DNA of 19,214 nt. Origin: an uncultured Muribaculaceae bacterium. GTDB taxonomy: Bacteria; Bacteroidota; Bacteroidia; Bacteroidales; Muribaculaceae. Of the stretch, positions 1-6,116 are shown one piece after another. The notes beneath the pieces were generated by a model. The model had not been told where the DNA came from, ran no database searches, and saw only the letters and a program-made list of their open reading frames with translations. Numbering within the stretch: the first letter of the stretch is position 1; each line of letters opens with the position of its first letter. A program made the position numbers and the translations under genes. The stretch is taken from positions 1 through 19,214 of the forward strand of contig CAJUCW010000050.1 in NCBI GenBank assembly GCA_910585275.1, written 5' to 3'.

Positions 1-47
1 CGCCCCTTATGGACTTTCACCATAGATGTATGACATGCCCGTCATAC
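1..47 (-). mobile_element. 5' end of a group IIC-like intron, cut by the window edge
   Basis: Read on the minus strand from 47 to 1, this begins GTATGACGGGCATGTC and folds into two hairpins. One is GTATGAC/GTCATAC with a 6-nt loop (28-34 with 41-47). The other is TATGG/CCATA with the 7-nt loop TGAAAGT (8-12 with 20-24). From memory, group IIC introns such as the Oceanobacillus iheyensis one start GTGTGCCCGGCATG, then TCTAT, then a GGG/CCC stem with loop TGAGAGT. Order, spacing and loop agree. IIC introns insert just downstream of Rho-independent terminators, and here the sequence starts directly after the hairpin and T-run behind nadK. The intron body and any reverse transcriptase would lie left of the window. 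Only 47 bases are visible, so the call rests on motif and context together. Confidence 0.62.
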
Positions 48-48
48 T

Positions 49-89
49 AAAAAAATTATGTTTGAGAAATTAATTTCTCAAACATAATT
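49..89 (-). terminator. Rho-independent terminator of the CBS-nadK operon
   Basis: Positions 54-89 are a perfect 36-bp palindrome centred between 71 and 72. On the minus strand it is followed by an uninterrupted T-run (A-run 49-55 on the plus strand). It lies about 20 bases after the nadK stop. There is no T-run on the other side, so it acts for leftward transcription. The stem is AT-rich, but its length should compensate. Confidence 0.85.
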
Positions 90-110
90 GTGAAATCGGG
101 AGTGTGGTAG

Positions 111-992
111 TCATCTAACGTCGGGAGAAGAGGCGTTCCATAGGAGTTTGTCGCGGAGGATAGTGGCGAAATTGGAATCTTTGCGCCTCACGAGCATCGT
201 GCTGAAACCGGCCCTTTTTATCCATACTCTCTCCCCTGCCGGCAACGAAAAACTCCTGCCGTCGAGGCTCAGACGGAATTCCCGCGTACGGCTTTCCACA
301 GTCAGCTCCAATTCCGACCCACCGCCTACCACAAGCGGACGCACCGTGAGAGTGTGCGGGGCAACCGGCGACAACGCGATGCAGTCGAGCGTAGGCTCCA
401 CAATAGGGCCTCCCGATGAAAGATTGTAGGCCGTGCTACCGGTAGGGGTGGAGACAATCAAACCGTCGGCACGATAATCCGCAAGGAAATAACCGTTGAT
501 ATTTGTGCGTATCTTAATCATGCTCGCCGATTCCTCCTTCAGCACCGCCACTTCGTTGAGGGCATAAGGCCAGCTTTCCTCCAGGAGCGAACCGCACTGC
601 ACACGCAACATCATGCGTCGCTCCACTATAACGTCGCCTCTGCAGATAGCCCCGATCATGTCGATGGTCTCGTCGAGCGCACAGCTTGCCAGAAAACCAA
701 GATGCCCCGTATTGACCCCGAGAATAGGAACCTCGCTTTTCCCCACCCACCGGGCCGCCCGCATGAAAGTGCCGTCGCCGCCGATGCTCACCACAAGCCC
801 GGTGTCTTCAGGCATCCGCAACGACATATCCGCGCCGCTGAGATCCACTCCTTTATCCGTCAGATAATTGGCAAGCTTAGGATGCACCGTCACCTGAAAT
901 CCGGCACCCTCCAGAAATGAGAAAAGCCCGGCAAGTTCCTTAAGGTAGGCATCTTGCCGGCGGCTTCCATAAATCGAGATACGATTGTTCAT
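111..992 (-). CDS. nadK: NAD kinase
   Basis: Phosphorylates NAD to NADP with ATP in the cytoplasm, and so sets the NADP pool. The 293-aa length is normal for the family. Visible family motifs are GGDGT at residues 71-75 (catalytic Asp73), NTGHLGFL at 94-101, the NE pair at 146-147, and the glycine-rich NAD-binding stretch DGLIVSTPTGSTAYNLSSGG at 176-195. The ATG at 992 overlaps the TGA of the upstream CBS gene as ATGA, which points to translational coupling and decides the start. It is the last gene of a two-gene minus-strand unit and is followed by a strong terminator. The pairing of nadK with a CBS-domain gene, divergent from pdxJ, is a conserved arrangement in Bacteroidales as far as I recall. 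Confidence 0.97.
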   Translation of the reverse strand: MNNRISIYGSRRQDAYLKELAGLFSFLEGAGFQVTVHPKLANYLTDKGVDLSGADMSLRMPEDTGLVVSIGGDGTFMRAARWVGKSEVPILGVNTGHLGFLASCALDETIDMIGAICRGDVIVERRMMLRVQCGSLLEESWPYALNEVAVLKEESASMIKIRTNINGYFLADYRADGLIVSTPTGSTAYNLSSGGPIVEPTLDCIALSPVAPHTLTVRPLVVGGGSELELTVESRTREFRLSLDGRSFSLPAGERVWIKRAGFSTMLVRRKDSNFATILRDKLLWNASSPDVR

Positions 993-1540
993 ACGTTGAG
1001 TAATGTTTGCAATGACAACAGCCGTTCCACAGCAATCTCCGCATCGCTCGAAATCCCTTCCGCAGCATGTGCGTCAACCACATGGAAATCATATCGCTCA
1101 AGGTTATGCACCGCCGCCGTGGGGTCGGAATGGCGCACTCTCAGAGTCACCCTGATTTTTCCATCTTCCGCCGGAGTGGTAAGCATATCCACCAAATGGG
1201 CGTCGCTGTCTTCCACGGCATGAGCAAGAAGACTTGCGCTATAATCTTCGGGACGGCACTCTACGGTCACCACGCTGCAATCGTCGCGTGCAGCAATCAT
1301 CTTTCCGAGCCCCTCGAGCATCGAAGTCTGGTCGATGACGCCAAGCGACACCCCTCTATCGCTGACTCCCACCTCTCTCATCGGGGTGTCGAGCAGACGG
1401 GGCAGAACCTCTATGAGAGGCATATCCGCATCTATAATGCGGGCAGGTTTCCTTTCAGCCACCGTCTTTCCGGGTGATAATATCTCTCTTGCAGTCATGA
1501 TACGTCCCTTTCGCTTCGTTGATTCGTAAAACTTCATCAT
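989..1540 (-). CDS. CBS/ACT-like regulatory protein, apparently with a single CBS half
   Basis: A small soluble protein of 183 aa. Residues about 33-85 resemble one CBS motif (ending in the hydrophobic VSLGVIDQTSMLEGL stretch). Residues about 87-157 resemble an ACT-like fold (VVTVECRPEDYS, then RVTLRVRHSDP, ending ERYDFHVV). Related Bacteroidales proteins encoded beside nadK are, from memory, about 220 aa with two CBS motifs before the ACT-like part. This one seems to lack the first. CBS pairs usually bind adenosine nucleotides, so a sensory role linked to NAD kinase is plausible but is inference. Two starts are possible: ATGATG at 1540, preceded by an A-rich stretch, or the internal ATG at 1498 (MTAREIL), which matches the usual N-terminus better. 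The stop overlaps the nadK start by ATGA. Confidence 0.8.
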   Translation of the reverse strand: MMKFYESTKRKGRIMTAREILSPGKTVAERKPARIIDADMPLIEVLPRLLDTPMREVGVSDRGVSLGVIDQTSMLEGLGKMIAARDDCSVVTVECRPEDYSASLLAHAVEDSDAHLVDMLTTPAEDGKIRVTLRVRHSDPTAAVHNLERYDFHVVDAHAAEGISSDAEIAVERLLSLQTLLNV

Positions 1541-1631
1541 CTTTTTAACGGAGTTTTGCCCCGTTTTAGCGCGATGTCCTACTTTTTTAACACCTACATC
1601 ACCTTTTTTCTTTTAGAAGTAGGCCAAAACT

Positions 1632-1662
1632 TTTGTGACGCGCTCCTTTTTTTATACTTTTG
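1632..1662 (+). promoter_or_regulatory. Bacteroidetes-type promoter for the pdxJ-exbB-exbD-tonB operon
   Basis: A -33 box TTTG (1632-1635) and a -7 box TACTTTTG (1655-1662, consensus TAnnTTTG) are 19 bp apart, the ideal arrangement for the Bacteroidetes sigma factor. Transcription should begin near 1669, leaving a leader of about 120 bases before the pdxJ ATG at 1791. No equally good box was found facing the CBS gene in the same 250-base gap. Confidence 0.75.
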
Positions 1663-1677
1663 CATTTTAAAAGACCG

Positions 1678-1755
1678 TCCGTGAACTTTCAGACCCCGCG
1701 AGGGGTTGAAACTAACGGAACAAAACTCTTTTTCACGAATTCAGCAAATTCCGTG
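1678..1755 (+). promoter_or_regulatory. Structured 5' leader of pdxJ
   Basis: The leader can fold into two hairpins. The first has an outer stem TCCGT/ACGGA (1678-1682 with 1715-1719), an internal loop, an inner stem TTTCA/TGAAA (1687-1691 with 1707-1711), a bulged G1692, and ACCCC/GGGGT (1693-1697 with 1702-1706) capped by a GCGA tetraloop (GNRA type). The second is CACGAATT/AATTCCGTG (1734-1741 with 1747-1755) with one bulged C and loop CAGCA. I do not recognise it as a named riboswitch. A regulatory role is inference. Confidence 0.45.
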
Positions 1756-1790
1756 CCGAATTCATCCCTTTTATAATCTATATCTGAATC

Positions 1791-2513
1791 ATGACCAGAT
1801 TAAGTGTAAACATAAACAAAGTTGCCACTCTCCGCAACGCCCGTGGCGAGAACATTCCGGATGTTGTCAAGTTCGCACTCGACTGCGAACTGCTCGGCGC
1901 CCAAGGTATTACCGTACACCCGCGGCCCGACGAACGGCACATCACCCGCGCCGACGTCTATGCCCTCAGCGAAGTGTTGAATACGGAATTCAATATCGAA
2001 GGCTATCCCACCCCTGAATTTATGAACATGGTCTGTGAAGTGCGCCCCGCACAGGTCACTCTCGTGCCAGACGCGCCCTCGCAGATTACATCCAATTCCG
2101 GATGGGACGTAGTCGCACATGCCGACTTCCTCAGAAACATCTGCCGCGACCTTGCCCGCGCTGACATCCGCAGTTCGATATTCGTGAACGCCGACCCTGC
2201 ACAGGTGCGCATGGCTTCAAAAGTGGGGGCCGACCGTGTGGAACTTTACACCAAACCGTATGCCGACGGATATGCCGCCGACCGCGAGGCCGCGGTCAAG
2301 CCGTTTGTCATCGCCTCCAATGAAGCACGCAGACTCGGCATCGGGCTTAACGCCGGCCATGACCTTAACCTCGAGAACCTCGCTTACTTCCACCGGAGCC
2401 TTCCGCTCCTCGACGAGGTCAGCATAGGCCATGCCATCATTTCCGATGCCCTATATTTCGGCATCGGCGAAACCATCAAACGCTATCTCGAATGCCTCTC
2501 TTCCAATGCATAA
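1791..2513 (+). CDS. pdxJ: Pyridoxine 5'-phosphate synthase
   Basis: Condenses 1-deoxyxylulose 5-phosphate with 3-amino-2-oxopropyl phosphate to pyridoxine 5'-phosphate, the last ring-forming step of the DXP-dependent vitamin B6 pathway. The 240-aa TIM-barrel protein shows the N-terminal VNINKVATLRNARG (6-19), the active-site segment TVHPRPDERHI (41-51, with His43 and His50), Glu70 in NIEGYP, and GLNAGHDLN (185-193, His190) followed by SIGHAIISDAL (211-221). These match the catalytic His, Glu and His of E. coli PdxJ. It is the first gene of its operon. The last codons (SSNA, stop) run straight into an AATGCATAATGC repeat copy, so the exact C-terminus may have been shaped by the repeat. Confidence 0.97.
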   Translation: MTRLSVNINKVATLRNARGENIPDVVKFALDCELLGAQGITVHPRPDERHITRADVYALSEVLNTEFNIEGYPTPEFMNMVCEVRPAQVTLVPDAPSQITSNSGWDVVAHADFLRNICRDLARADIRSSIFVNADPAQVRMASKVGADRVELYTKPYADGYAADREAAVKPFVIASNEARRLGIGLNAGHDLNLENLAYFHRSLPLLDEVSIGHAIISDALYFGIGETIKRYLECLSSNA

Positions 2514-2519
2514 TGCGCA

Positions 2520-2579
2520 ATCAAGAACCCGTCGGGCTCGTGTCTTGATGGTGGCGCAAACGCAGTGAGCGTTTCCACC
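2520..2579 (+). repeat. Pair of adjacent hairpins between pdxJ and exbB, REP-like
   Basis: Two back-to-back inverted repeats fill this gap. The first is ATCAAGA/TCTTGAT (2520-2526 with 2543-2549), with an inner CCCG/CGGG element. The second is GGTGG + AAACGC paired with GCGTTT + CCACC (2550-2554 and 2558-2563 with 2569-2579), with a 3-base bulge and loop AGTGA. No T-run follows, so it is not a standard terminator. It could be a repetitive extragenic palindrome or an mRNA processing/stability element inside the operon. Copy number elsewhere is unknown from this window. Confidence 0.5.
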
Positions 2580-2626
2580 TTAAACCCTAAACTTTAACCC
2601 CCAAAATCATAAACCAATAACCTACA

Positions 2627-3250
2627 GTGGATAAACTTTCATTCTGGTCGCTCGTAATGGATGGCGGCTACATCATGATTCCGCTCGCCATTCTTCTTAT
2701 TGTGAGCATATATATATTTATAGAACGCTGCTTAGCCCTTCACCGTGCGTCGAAAAATGATGACACATTCATGAAGCGCATACGCGACTATATCATGGAA
2801 GGCGATATAGAAAACGCCGTAAACCTCTGCAAGAGGACCGACACCCCTTATTCACGCCTTATCCTGAAAGGTGTGAACCGCATCGGCCGCCCCATGAACG
2901 ACGTGCTTGTGGCAATCGAAAACACCGGCAACATCGAAGTAGCAAATCTTGGCAAAGGATTTACGTGGCTATCGACCACCGCTGCGGGAGCCCCCATGCT
3001 CGGATTCCTCGGCACCGTCGTGGGTATGATCGAGGCGTTCTTCGCCCTCGCGAATGCCGGCACGTCAGCCAATATTACAGTGCTCTCCTCCGGCATATAC
3101 CAGGCCCTCGTCACAACCGTAGCCGGTCTCGTAGTCGGCATCGCAGCCCTGTTTGCCTACAACTATCTCGTGTCGCGCGTAAACAGAATCATGAACTCCA
3201 TGGAAGCCAAGACAATGGAATTCATGGACCTCCTCAACGAACCTGCTTAA
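2627..3250 (+). CDS. exbB: ExbB/TolQ/MotA-family proton channel subunit
   Basis: Inner-membrane subunit of the ExbB-ExbD motor that uses the proton gradient to energise TonB and thus outer-membrane import. The 207-aa protein has three membrane segments at about 16-34, 114-141 and 157-182. The family signature GAPMLGFLGTVVGMIEAF lies at 121-138, and a cytoplasmic domain sits between segments 1 and 2. The start is a GTG at 2627. The first ATG, at residue 11 (MDGGYIMIP), would cut conserved residues ahead of the first helix, so GTG is preferred. No clear TAnnTTTG box precedes it, so it is probably co-transcribed from the pdxJ promoter. exbD and tonB follow, but only after an unusual 244-base gap. 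Confidence 0.93.
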   Translation: MDKLSFWSLVMDGGYIMIPLAILLIVSIYIFIERCLALHRASKNDDTFMKRIRDYIMEGDIENAVNLCKRTDTPYSRLILKGVNRIGRPMNDVLVAIENTGNIEVANLGKGFTWLSTTAAGAPMLGFLGTVVGMIEAFFALANAGTSANITVLSSGIYQALVTTVAGLVVGIAALFAYNYLVSRVNRIMNSMEAKTMEFMDLLNEPA

Positions 3251-3260
3251 CCATTCACTC

Positions 3261-3479
3261 CTTTAATGCACTTCTTTTAATGCATAATGCTCTTCTCTTA
3301 ATGCATAATGCACAATTCATAATGCATAATCTATTCCAATTAGAAATTAGAAATTAGAAATTATGAATAGTGTTTAATTAAACATTGTGCATTATGAATT
3401 ATGAATTGAATTTAATTATGCATTGTGCATTATGAATTCTACATTGAATTTAATTGTGCATTATGAATTATGAATTGAC
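3261..3479. repeat. AT-rich direct and inverted repeat block inside the exbB-exbD gap
   Basis: About 220 bases of simple sequence are built from a few words. TTAATGCATAATGC occurs at 3277-3290 and again at 3298-3311. AATTCATAATGCATAAT lies at 3314-3330. A triple repeat of AATTAGAA lies near 3338-3361. GCATTATGAATT occurs near 3389, 3428 and 3459, two of the three extended by a further ATGAATT and preceded by TTGT. The first half is largely the reverse complement of the second, so the transcript could fold into long hairpins. The same words recur at 18807-18860 and 19038-19065, and at the end of pdxJ (2506-2517). No gene is seen here. Confidence 0.8.
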
Positions 3480-3494
3480 TTAACTTCCTCAAAG

Positions 3495-3929
3495 ATGGCT
3501 CTGAAAAAATCATTCCAAACACTCGATACCTTCTCCATGTCGTCAATGACAGACGTGATTTTCCTTCTGCTCATTTTCTTCATGGTGACTTCTACACTCA
3601 TCTTCCCCGCCGCCATCGATGTCAATCTCCCGCAGAGCAGCGAGCAGACTTCGCTGAAACCCGTCACGGAAGTGTATATCGACGCCGAGAGCAAGCTCTA
3701 CCTCGTCAACGACCGCAACGACTCCATCGAGGAAAACTCAACGGCACGCCAGGTGACGCGCGACGAACTTCTCGCCAACCTCATGCTCATACAGCGGCAG
3801 GATTCATTGCGCGCCGTAGCACTTTATGCCGACAGCACAGTGGCTTACGCCCGCGTCATCGAAGTGCTCGACCTCGCCGCCCGCAACAATCTGCGCCTCG
3901 TGCTTGCCACCCGTTCATCACAGAAATAA
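3495..3929 (+). CDS. exbD: ExbD/TolR-family proton channel subunit
   Basis: Partner of ExbB in the proton-driven motor. It has one N-terminal membrane helix (about 20-40) and a periplasmic domain. The helix begins with SMSSMTDVIFLLLIFFMVTS, in which Asp20 corresponds to the essential proton-carrying Asp of E. coli ExbD. The length of 144 aa is typical. The ATG at 3495 follows the AT-rich repeat block. The stop is only 3 bases before the tonB-like start, so these two are certainly one transcriptional unit. With ExbB, ExbD and TonB encoded together this appears to be a complete energising module. Confidence 0.94.
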   Translation: MALKKSFQTLDTFSMSSMTDVIFLLLIFFMVTSTLIFPAAIDVNLPQSSEQTSLKPVTEVYIDAESKLYLVNDRNDSIEENSTARQVTRDELLANLMLIQRQDSLRAVALYADSTVAYARVIEVLDLAARNNLRLVLATRSSQK

Positions 3930-3932
3930 GGC

Positions 3933-4676
3933 ATGATGGATAAAAAAGATAAAGATCGCGCCATAGCCGCCATGCTCACACTTCTGGTGGTCCTTGCTAT
4001 CCTGCTCGTGCTTTTCTTCGGAAGCATAAGCTGGAACCGTCAGGCCCTCGCCGAAGCTTCAACCCCGGAACTGATGCCGGAAGAAGAAGTCTTCATCGAA
4101 CCCGAACTCGTGGAACTTGGCGAAGAAACCGCCGTCAACAACCATAAACCGGCTCCGACGCTGAAAGGGGAGCCTGAACCCGCGCCTGAAGACAACGCCG
4201 AAATCGTTGACCCGGGCCCGAAACCCGACCCTAAGCCGAAACCCGTCCGCAATGAGATAACCCAGAAAAAAGAAAGCAAACTTCAGCAGGAAGAGGCCGC
4301 CCAAACAGAAAAAGAACGCAAGAAAGCCACAAGTTCGGTGGCCAATAAATTTTCTTCGAAAAACGGCTCGACAGAAGGATCGGACAAAGGCACTTCCGGG
4401 GCCGGAGGAACCGGCATAGGCGTAAGCGGCAATGCCCACGGACGTTCGTTCATCTCATGCCCGAAGCCCGACGTGGCACTCCGCCATAAGACCGTAGTGA
4501 CCGTCAACGTCGTCATCGATGCCGAAGGGAAGGTGACAGAAGCCAAGGCTTCGGGAAGCGCATCGGCCGACATCCGCCGCAAATGCGAAGCCGCCGCCCG
4601 ACAGGCCCGCTGGAGCGCAAAGAAAGGCGCCACCTCCACCCGAGGCTCCATCACCTTCACCATTACACCAAGATAA
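3933..4676 (+). CDS. tonB: TonB-like energy transducer
   Basis: Transmits ExbBD-derived force to outer-membrane TonB-dependent receptors. The 247-aa protein has the expected layout: a lysine-rich cytoplasmic start (MMDKKDKDR), one membrane helix at about 11-30, an acidic then Pro/Lys-rich periplasmic linker (about 45-110, with PEPAPED and PKPDPKPKPV), a charged helical stretch (110-132), a Gly/Ser-rich linker (141-170), and a C-terminal TonB-type domain (about 185-247, VNVVIDAEGKVTEA ... RGSITFTITPR). Cys176 and Cys218 flank the C-terminal domain and could form a disulfide. The linker is not strictly a (EP)n/(KP)n run, and TolA-like function cannot be fully excluded. The ExbBD context favours TonB. 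It converges with miaB, with 4 bases between the stop codons. Confidence 0.88.
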   Translation: MMDKKDKDRAIAAMLTLLVVLAILLVLFFGSISWNRQALAEASTPELMPEEEVFIEPELVELGEETAVNNHKPAPTLKGEPEPAPEDNAEIVDPGPKPDPKPKPVRNEITQKKESKLQQEEAAQTEKERKKATSSVANKFSSKNGSTEGSDKGTSGAGGTGIGVSGNAHGRSFISCPKPDVALRHKTVVTVNVVIDAEGKVTEAKASGSASADIRRKCEAAARQARWSAKKGATSTRGSITFTITPR

Positions 4677-4680
4677 TCTC

Positions 4681-6048
4681 TTAGCAGAGTTCGCCGCGGA
4701 GGGTCGCGCTGCTGGCGTCGAGTATGCGCACTGTCACGAAATCTCCCGGCTTCGTGTCGCCTTTCGGAAACACCACCACCTTGTTCTGGCTCGTCCTGCC
4801 GAAATGCTCGTCGGCGCTCCTTTTCGAACGCCCCTCCACAAGCACTTCCATCACTTTGCCCACGTCCTTGCGGTTACTTTCGGCCGAAAGCTCGTTCTGT
4901 AGGGCAATCATTCTGTTCAATCTCTCTATCTTTACCTCTTCAGGCACATTGTCGGGAAGATGCTTCGATGCGAAAGTACCCGGGCGTTCCGAATATTTGA
5001 ACATGAACGCCGAATCGAAGGCCGCCTCGCGCATCAGTTCCAACGTCTGTTGGAAATCTTCTTCACTTTCGTTGTGAAATCCCGTGAAGAGGTCGGTCGA
5101 TATGCCCGCGTCAGGCATCACCCTGCGGATAGCCGCTACACGGCCGAGATACCATTCGCGAGTATATTTACGGTTCATCAGTTTCAGCACTTCGTTACTT
5201 CCGCTCTGCACCGGGAGATGCACATGGCGCGCAATGTTGGGATATGCGGCCATGGTTTCTATCGTAGCGTCGCACATGTCCTTGGGATGCGATGTGGTGA
5301 AACGAATCCTCATGTCGGGTGCGGCCTGTGCTACTGCGGCGAGGAGTGCGGGGAAACCGGTCTCGTTCCCTTCCCCATCGACGTAACGATAGCTGTCAAC
5401 GTTCTGTCCGAGCAGCGTAACCTCCTTGAAACCGCGCTCACGGAGGTCGGCGAGTTCTCGCAAGATGCTCTCAGGTTCACGGCTACGCTCGCGTCCCCTC
5501 GTATAAGGCACGATGCAATACGAACAGAAATTGTTGCACCCCCTCATGATGGAGATGAAGCCCCCCGTCTGCGATGCCCCGAGGCGACGCGGCAAGACAT
5601 CGCGATAGGTCTCGGTAGTGGAAAGCTCTATGTTGATGGCTTTGGAACCCGTTTCGGCAGCAGCCATCAGGTTGGGGAGGTCGAGATACGAATCTGGACC
5701 TGCCACAACATCCACCCCGTAGTCGTCGATAAGATTATGTTTCAGGCGTTCAGCCATACACCCTATCACACCTATTATTATATTGCGTCCCAGTTTGCGG
5801 CGCAACGCATTCCAATACGCCAGACGGGAATATATCTTCTGTTCGGCGTTCTCACGTATGGAGCAAGTGTTGAGAAGCACGGCAGCGGCCTCGGTGTCGA
5901 TGTCGGTCGGTTCGTAGCCCGCCATCTCCATCATCGCCGCTACCACTTCTGAATCTGCCACATTCATCTGGCAACCATACGTTTCGATGCGCACTTTTTT
6001 CGATTCAGTGCAATTTTTATCGTTATTCGGCAAAAAAAATGGTTCCAT
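4681..6048 (-). CDS. miaB: tRNA-2-methylthio-N6-isopentenyladenosine37 synthase
   Basis: A radical-SAM methylthiotransferase that adds a methylthio group to i6A37 of tRNAs reading UNN codons. Numbered from the ATG at 6048 (455 aa), the N-terminal UPF0004 domain has the cluster ligands Cys26 (YGCQMN), Cys62 (NTCSIRE) and Cys97 (GCMAE). The radical-SAM motif CNNFCSYC gives Cys171, Cys175 and Cys178. A C-terminal TRAM domain ends the protein. The reading frame is open upstream to a GTG at 6096, but that lies beyond the predicted transcription start, so the ATG at 6048 is chosen. It is divergent from the CoA-transferase and shares its promoter region. No terminator fits between it and the convergent tonB, so the transcripts probably overlap. 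Confidence 0.96.
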   Translation of the reverse strand: MEPFFLPNNDKNCTESKKVRIETYGCQMNVADSEVVAAMMEMAGYEPTDIDTEAAAVLLNTCSIRENAEQKIYSRLAYWNALRRKLGRNIIIGVIGCMAERLKHNLIDDYGVDVVAGPDSYLDLPNLMAAAETGSKAINIELSTTETYRDVLPRRLGASQTGGFISIMRGCNNFCSYCIVPYTRGRERSREPESILRELADLRERGFKEVTLLGQNVDSYRYVDGEGNETGFPALLAAVAQAAPDMRIRFTTSHPKDMCDATIETMAAYPNIARHVHLPVQSGSNEVLKLMNRKYTREWYLGRVAAIRRVMPDAGISTDLFTGFHNESEEDFQQTLELMREAAFDSAFMFKYSERPGTFASKHLPDNVPEEVKIERLNRMIALQNELSAESNRKDVGKVMEVLVEGRSKRSADEHFGRTSQNKVVVFPKGDTKPGDFVTVRILDASSATLRGELC

Positions 6049-6074
6049 ATATAGATTAAATGGAATAATATGAT

Positions 6075-6082
6075 TACTTTTG
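6075..6082 (+). promoter_or_regulatory. -7 box for the CoA-transferase gene
   Basis: TACTTTTG fits the TAnnTTTG consensus and lies 33 bases before the ATG at 6116. No TTTG is found at the expected -33 position (about 6052-6055), so the upstream half of the promoter is weak or needs help. Confidence 0.6.
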
Positions 6083-6084
6083 TG

Positions 6085-6116
6085 CAAATTTACCACTAAT
6101 ATCTTAACGTTACAAA
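6085..6116 (-). promoter_or_regulatory. Promoter for miaB
   Basis: On the minus strand, TTTG (6116-6113) and TAAATTTG (6092-6085) are 20 bp apart, a good Bacteroidetes promoter. Its -7 box is 2 bp from the opposing -7 box of the CoA-transferase, and its -33 box overlaps that gene's ATG. Transcription would start near 6078, about 30 bases ahead of the miaB ATG. Confidence 0.65.

Noticed and set aside
1..33. C-terminal end of a plus-strand protein (short open frame ending in TGA at 31-33)
   Set aside because: Ten codons are too few to judge, and the minus-strand intron motif accounts better for the sequence.
8..47. A tRNA fragment, because of a 5-bp stem with a 7-base loop
   Set aside because: Position 33 of the loop is not U on either strand, and no T-arm or CCA end is present. 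The group II intron reading explains both hairpins.
1578..1623. CCTACTT/AAGTAGG inverted repeat in the CBS-pdxJ gap as an operator
   Set aside because: A 7-bp repeat with a 32-base interval in a low-complexity region can arise by chance. There is no second copy.
1706..2017. A 103-codon frame overlapping the pdxJ leader and start
   Set aside because: It begins at TTG inside the leader hairpin and overlaps pdxJ out of frame. The translation looks random.
2520..2579. Intrinsic terminator after pdxJ
   Set aside because: Neither hairpin is followed by a T-run on the plus strand, and exbB lacks its own visible promoter.
3261..3479. CRISPR array
   Set aside because: Repeats are short, AT-only words with irregular spacing and no unique spacers. 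No cas genes are nearby.
4960..5952. A 330-codon plus-strand open frame antisense to miaB
   Set aside because: miaB on the other strand has all cluster-binding cysteines. The antisense product shows no family features.
6048..6096. N-terminal extension of miaB to a GTG at 6096
   Set aside because: It lies upstream of the predicted transcription start, and family members start close to the MEPFF-type position chosen.
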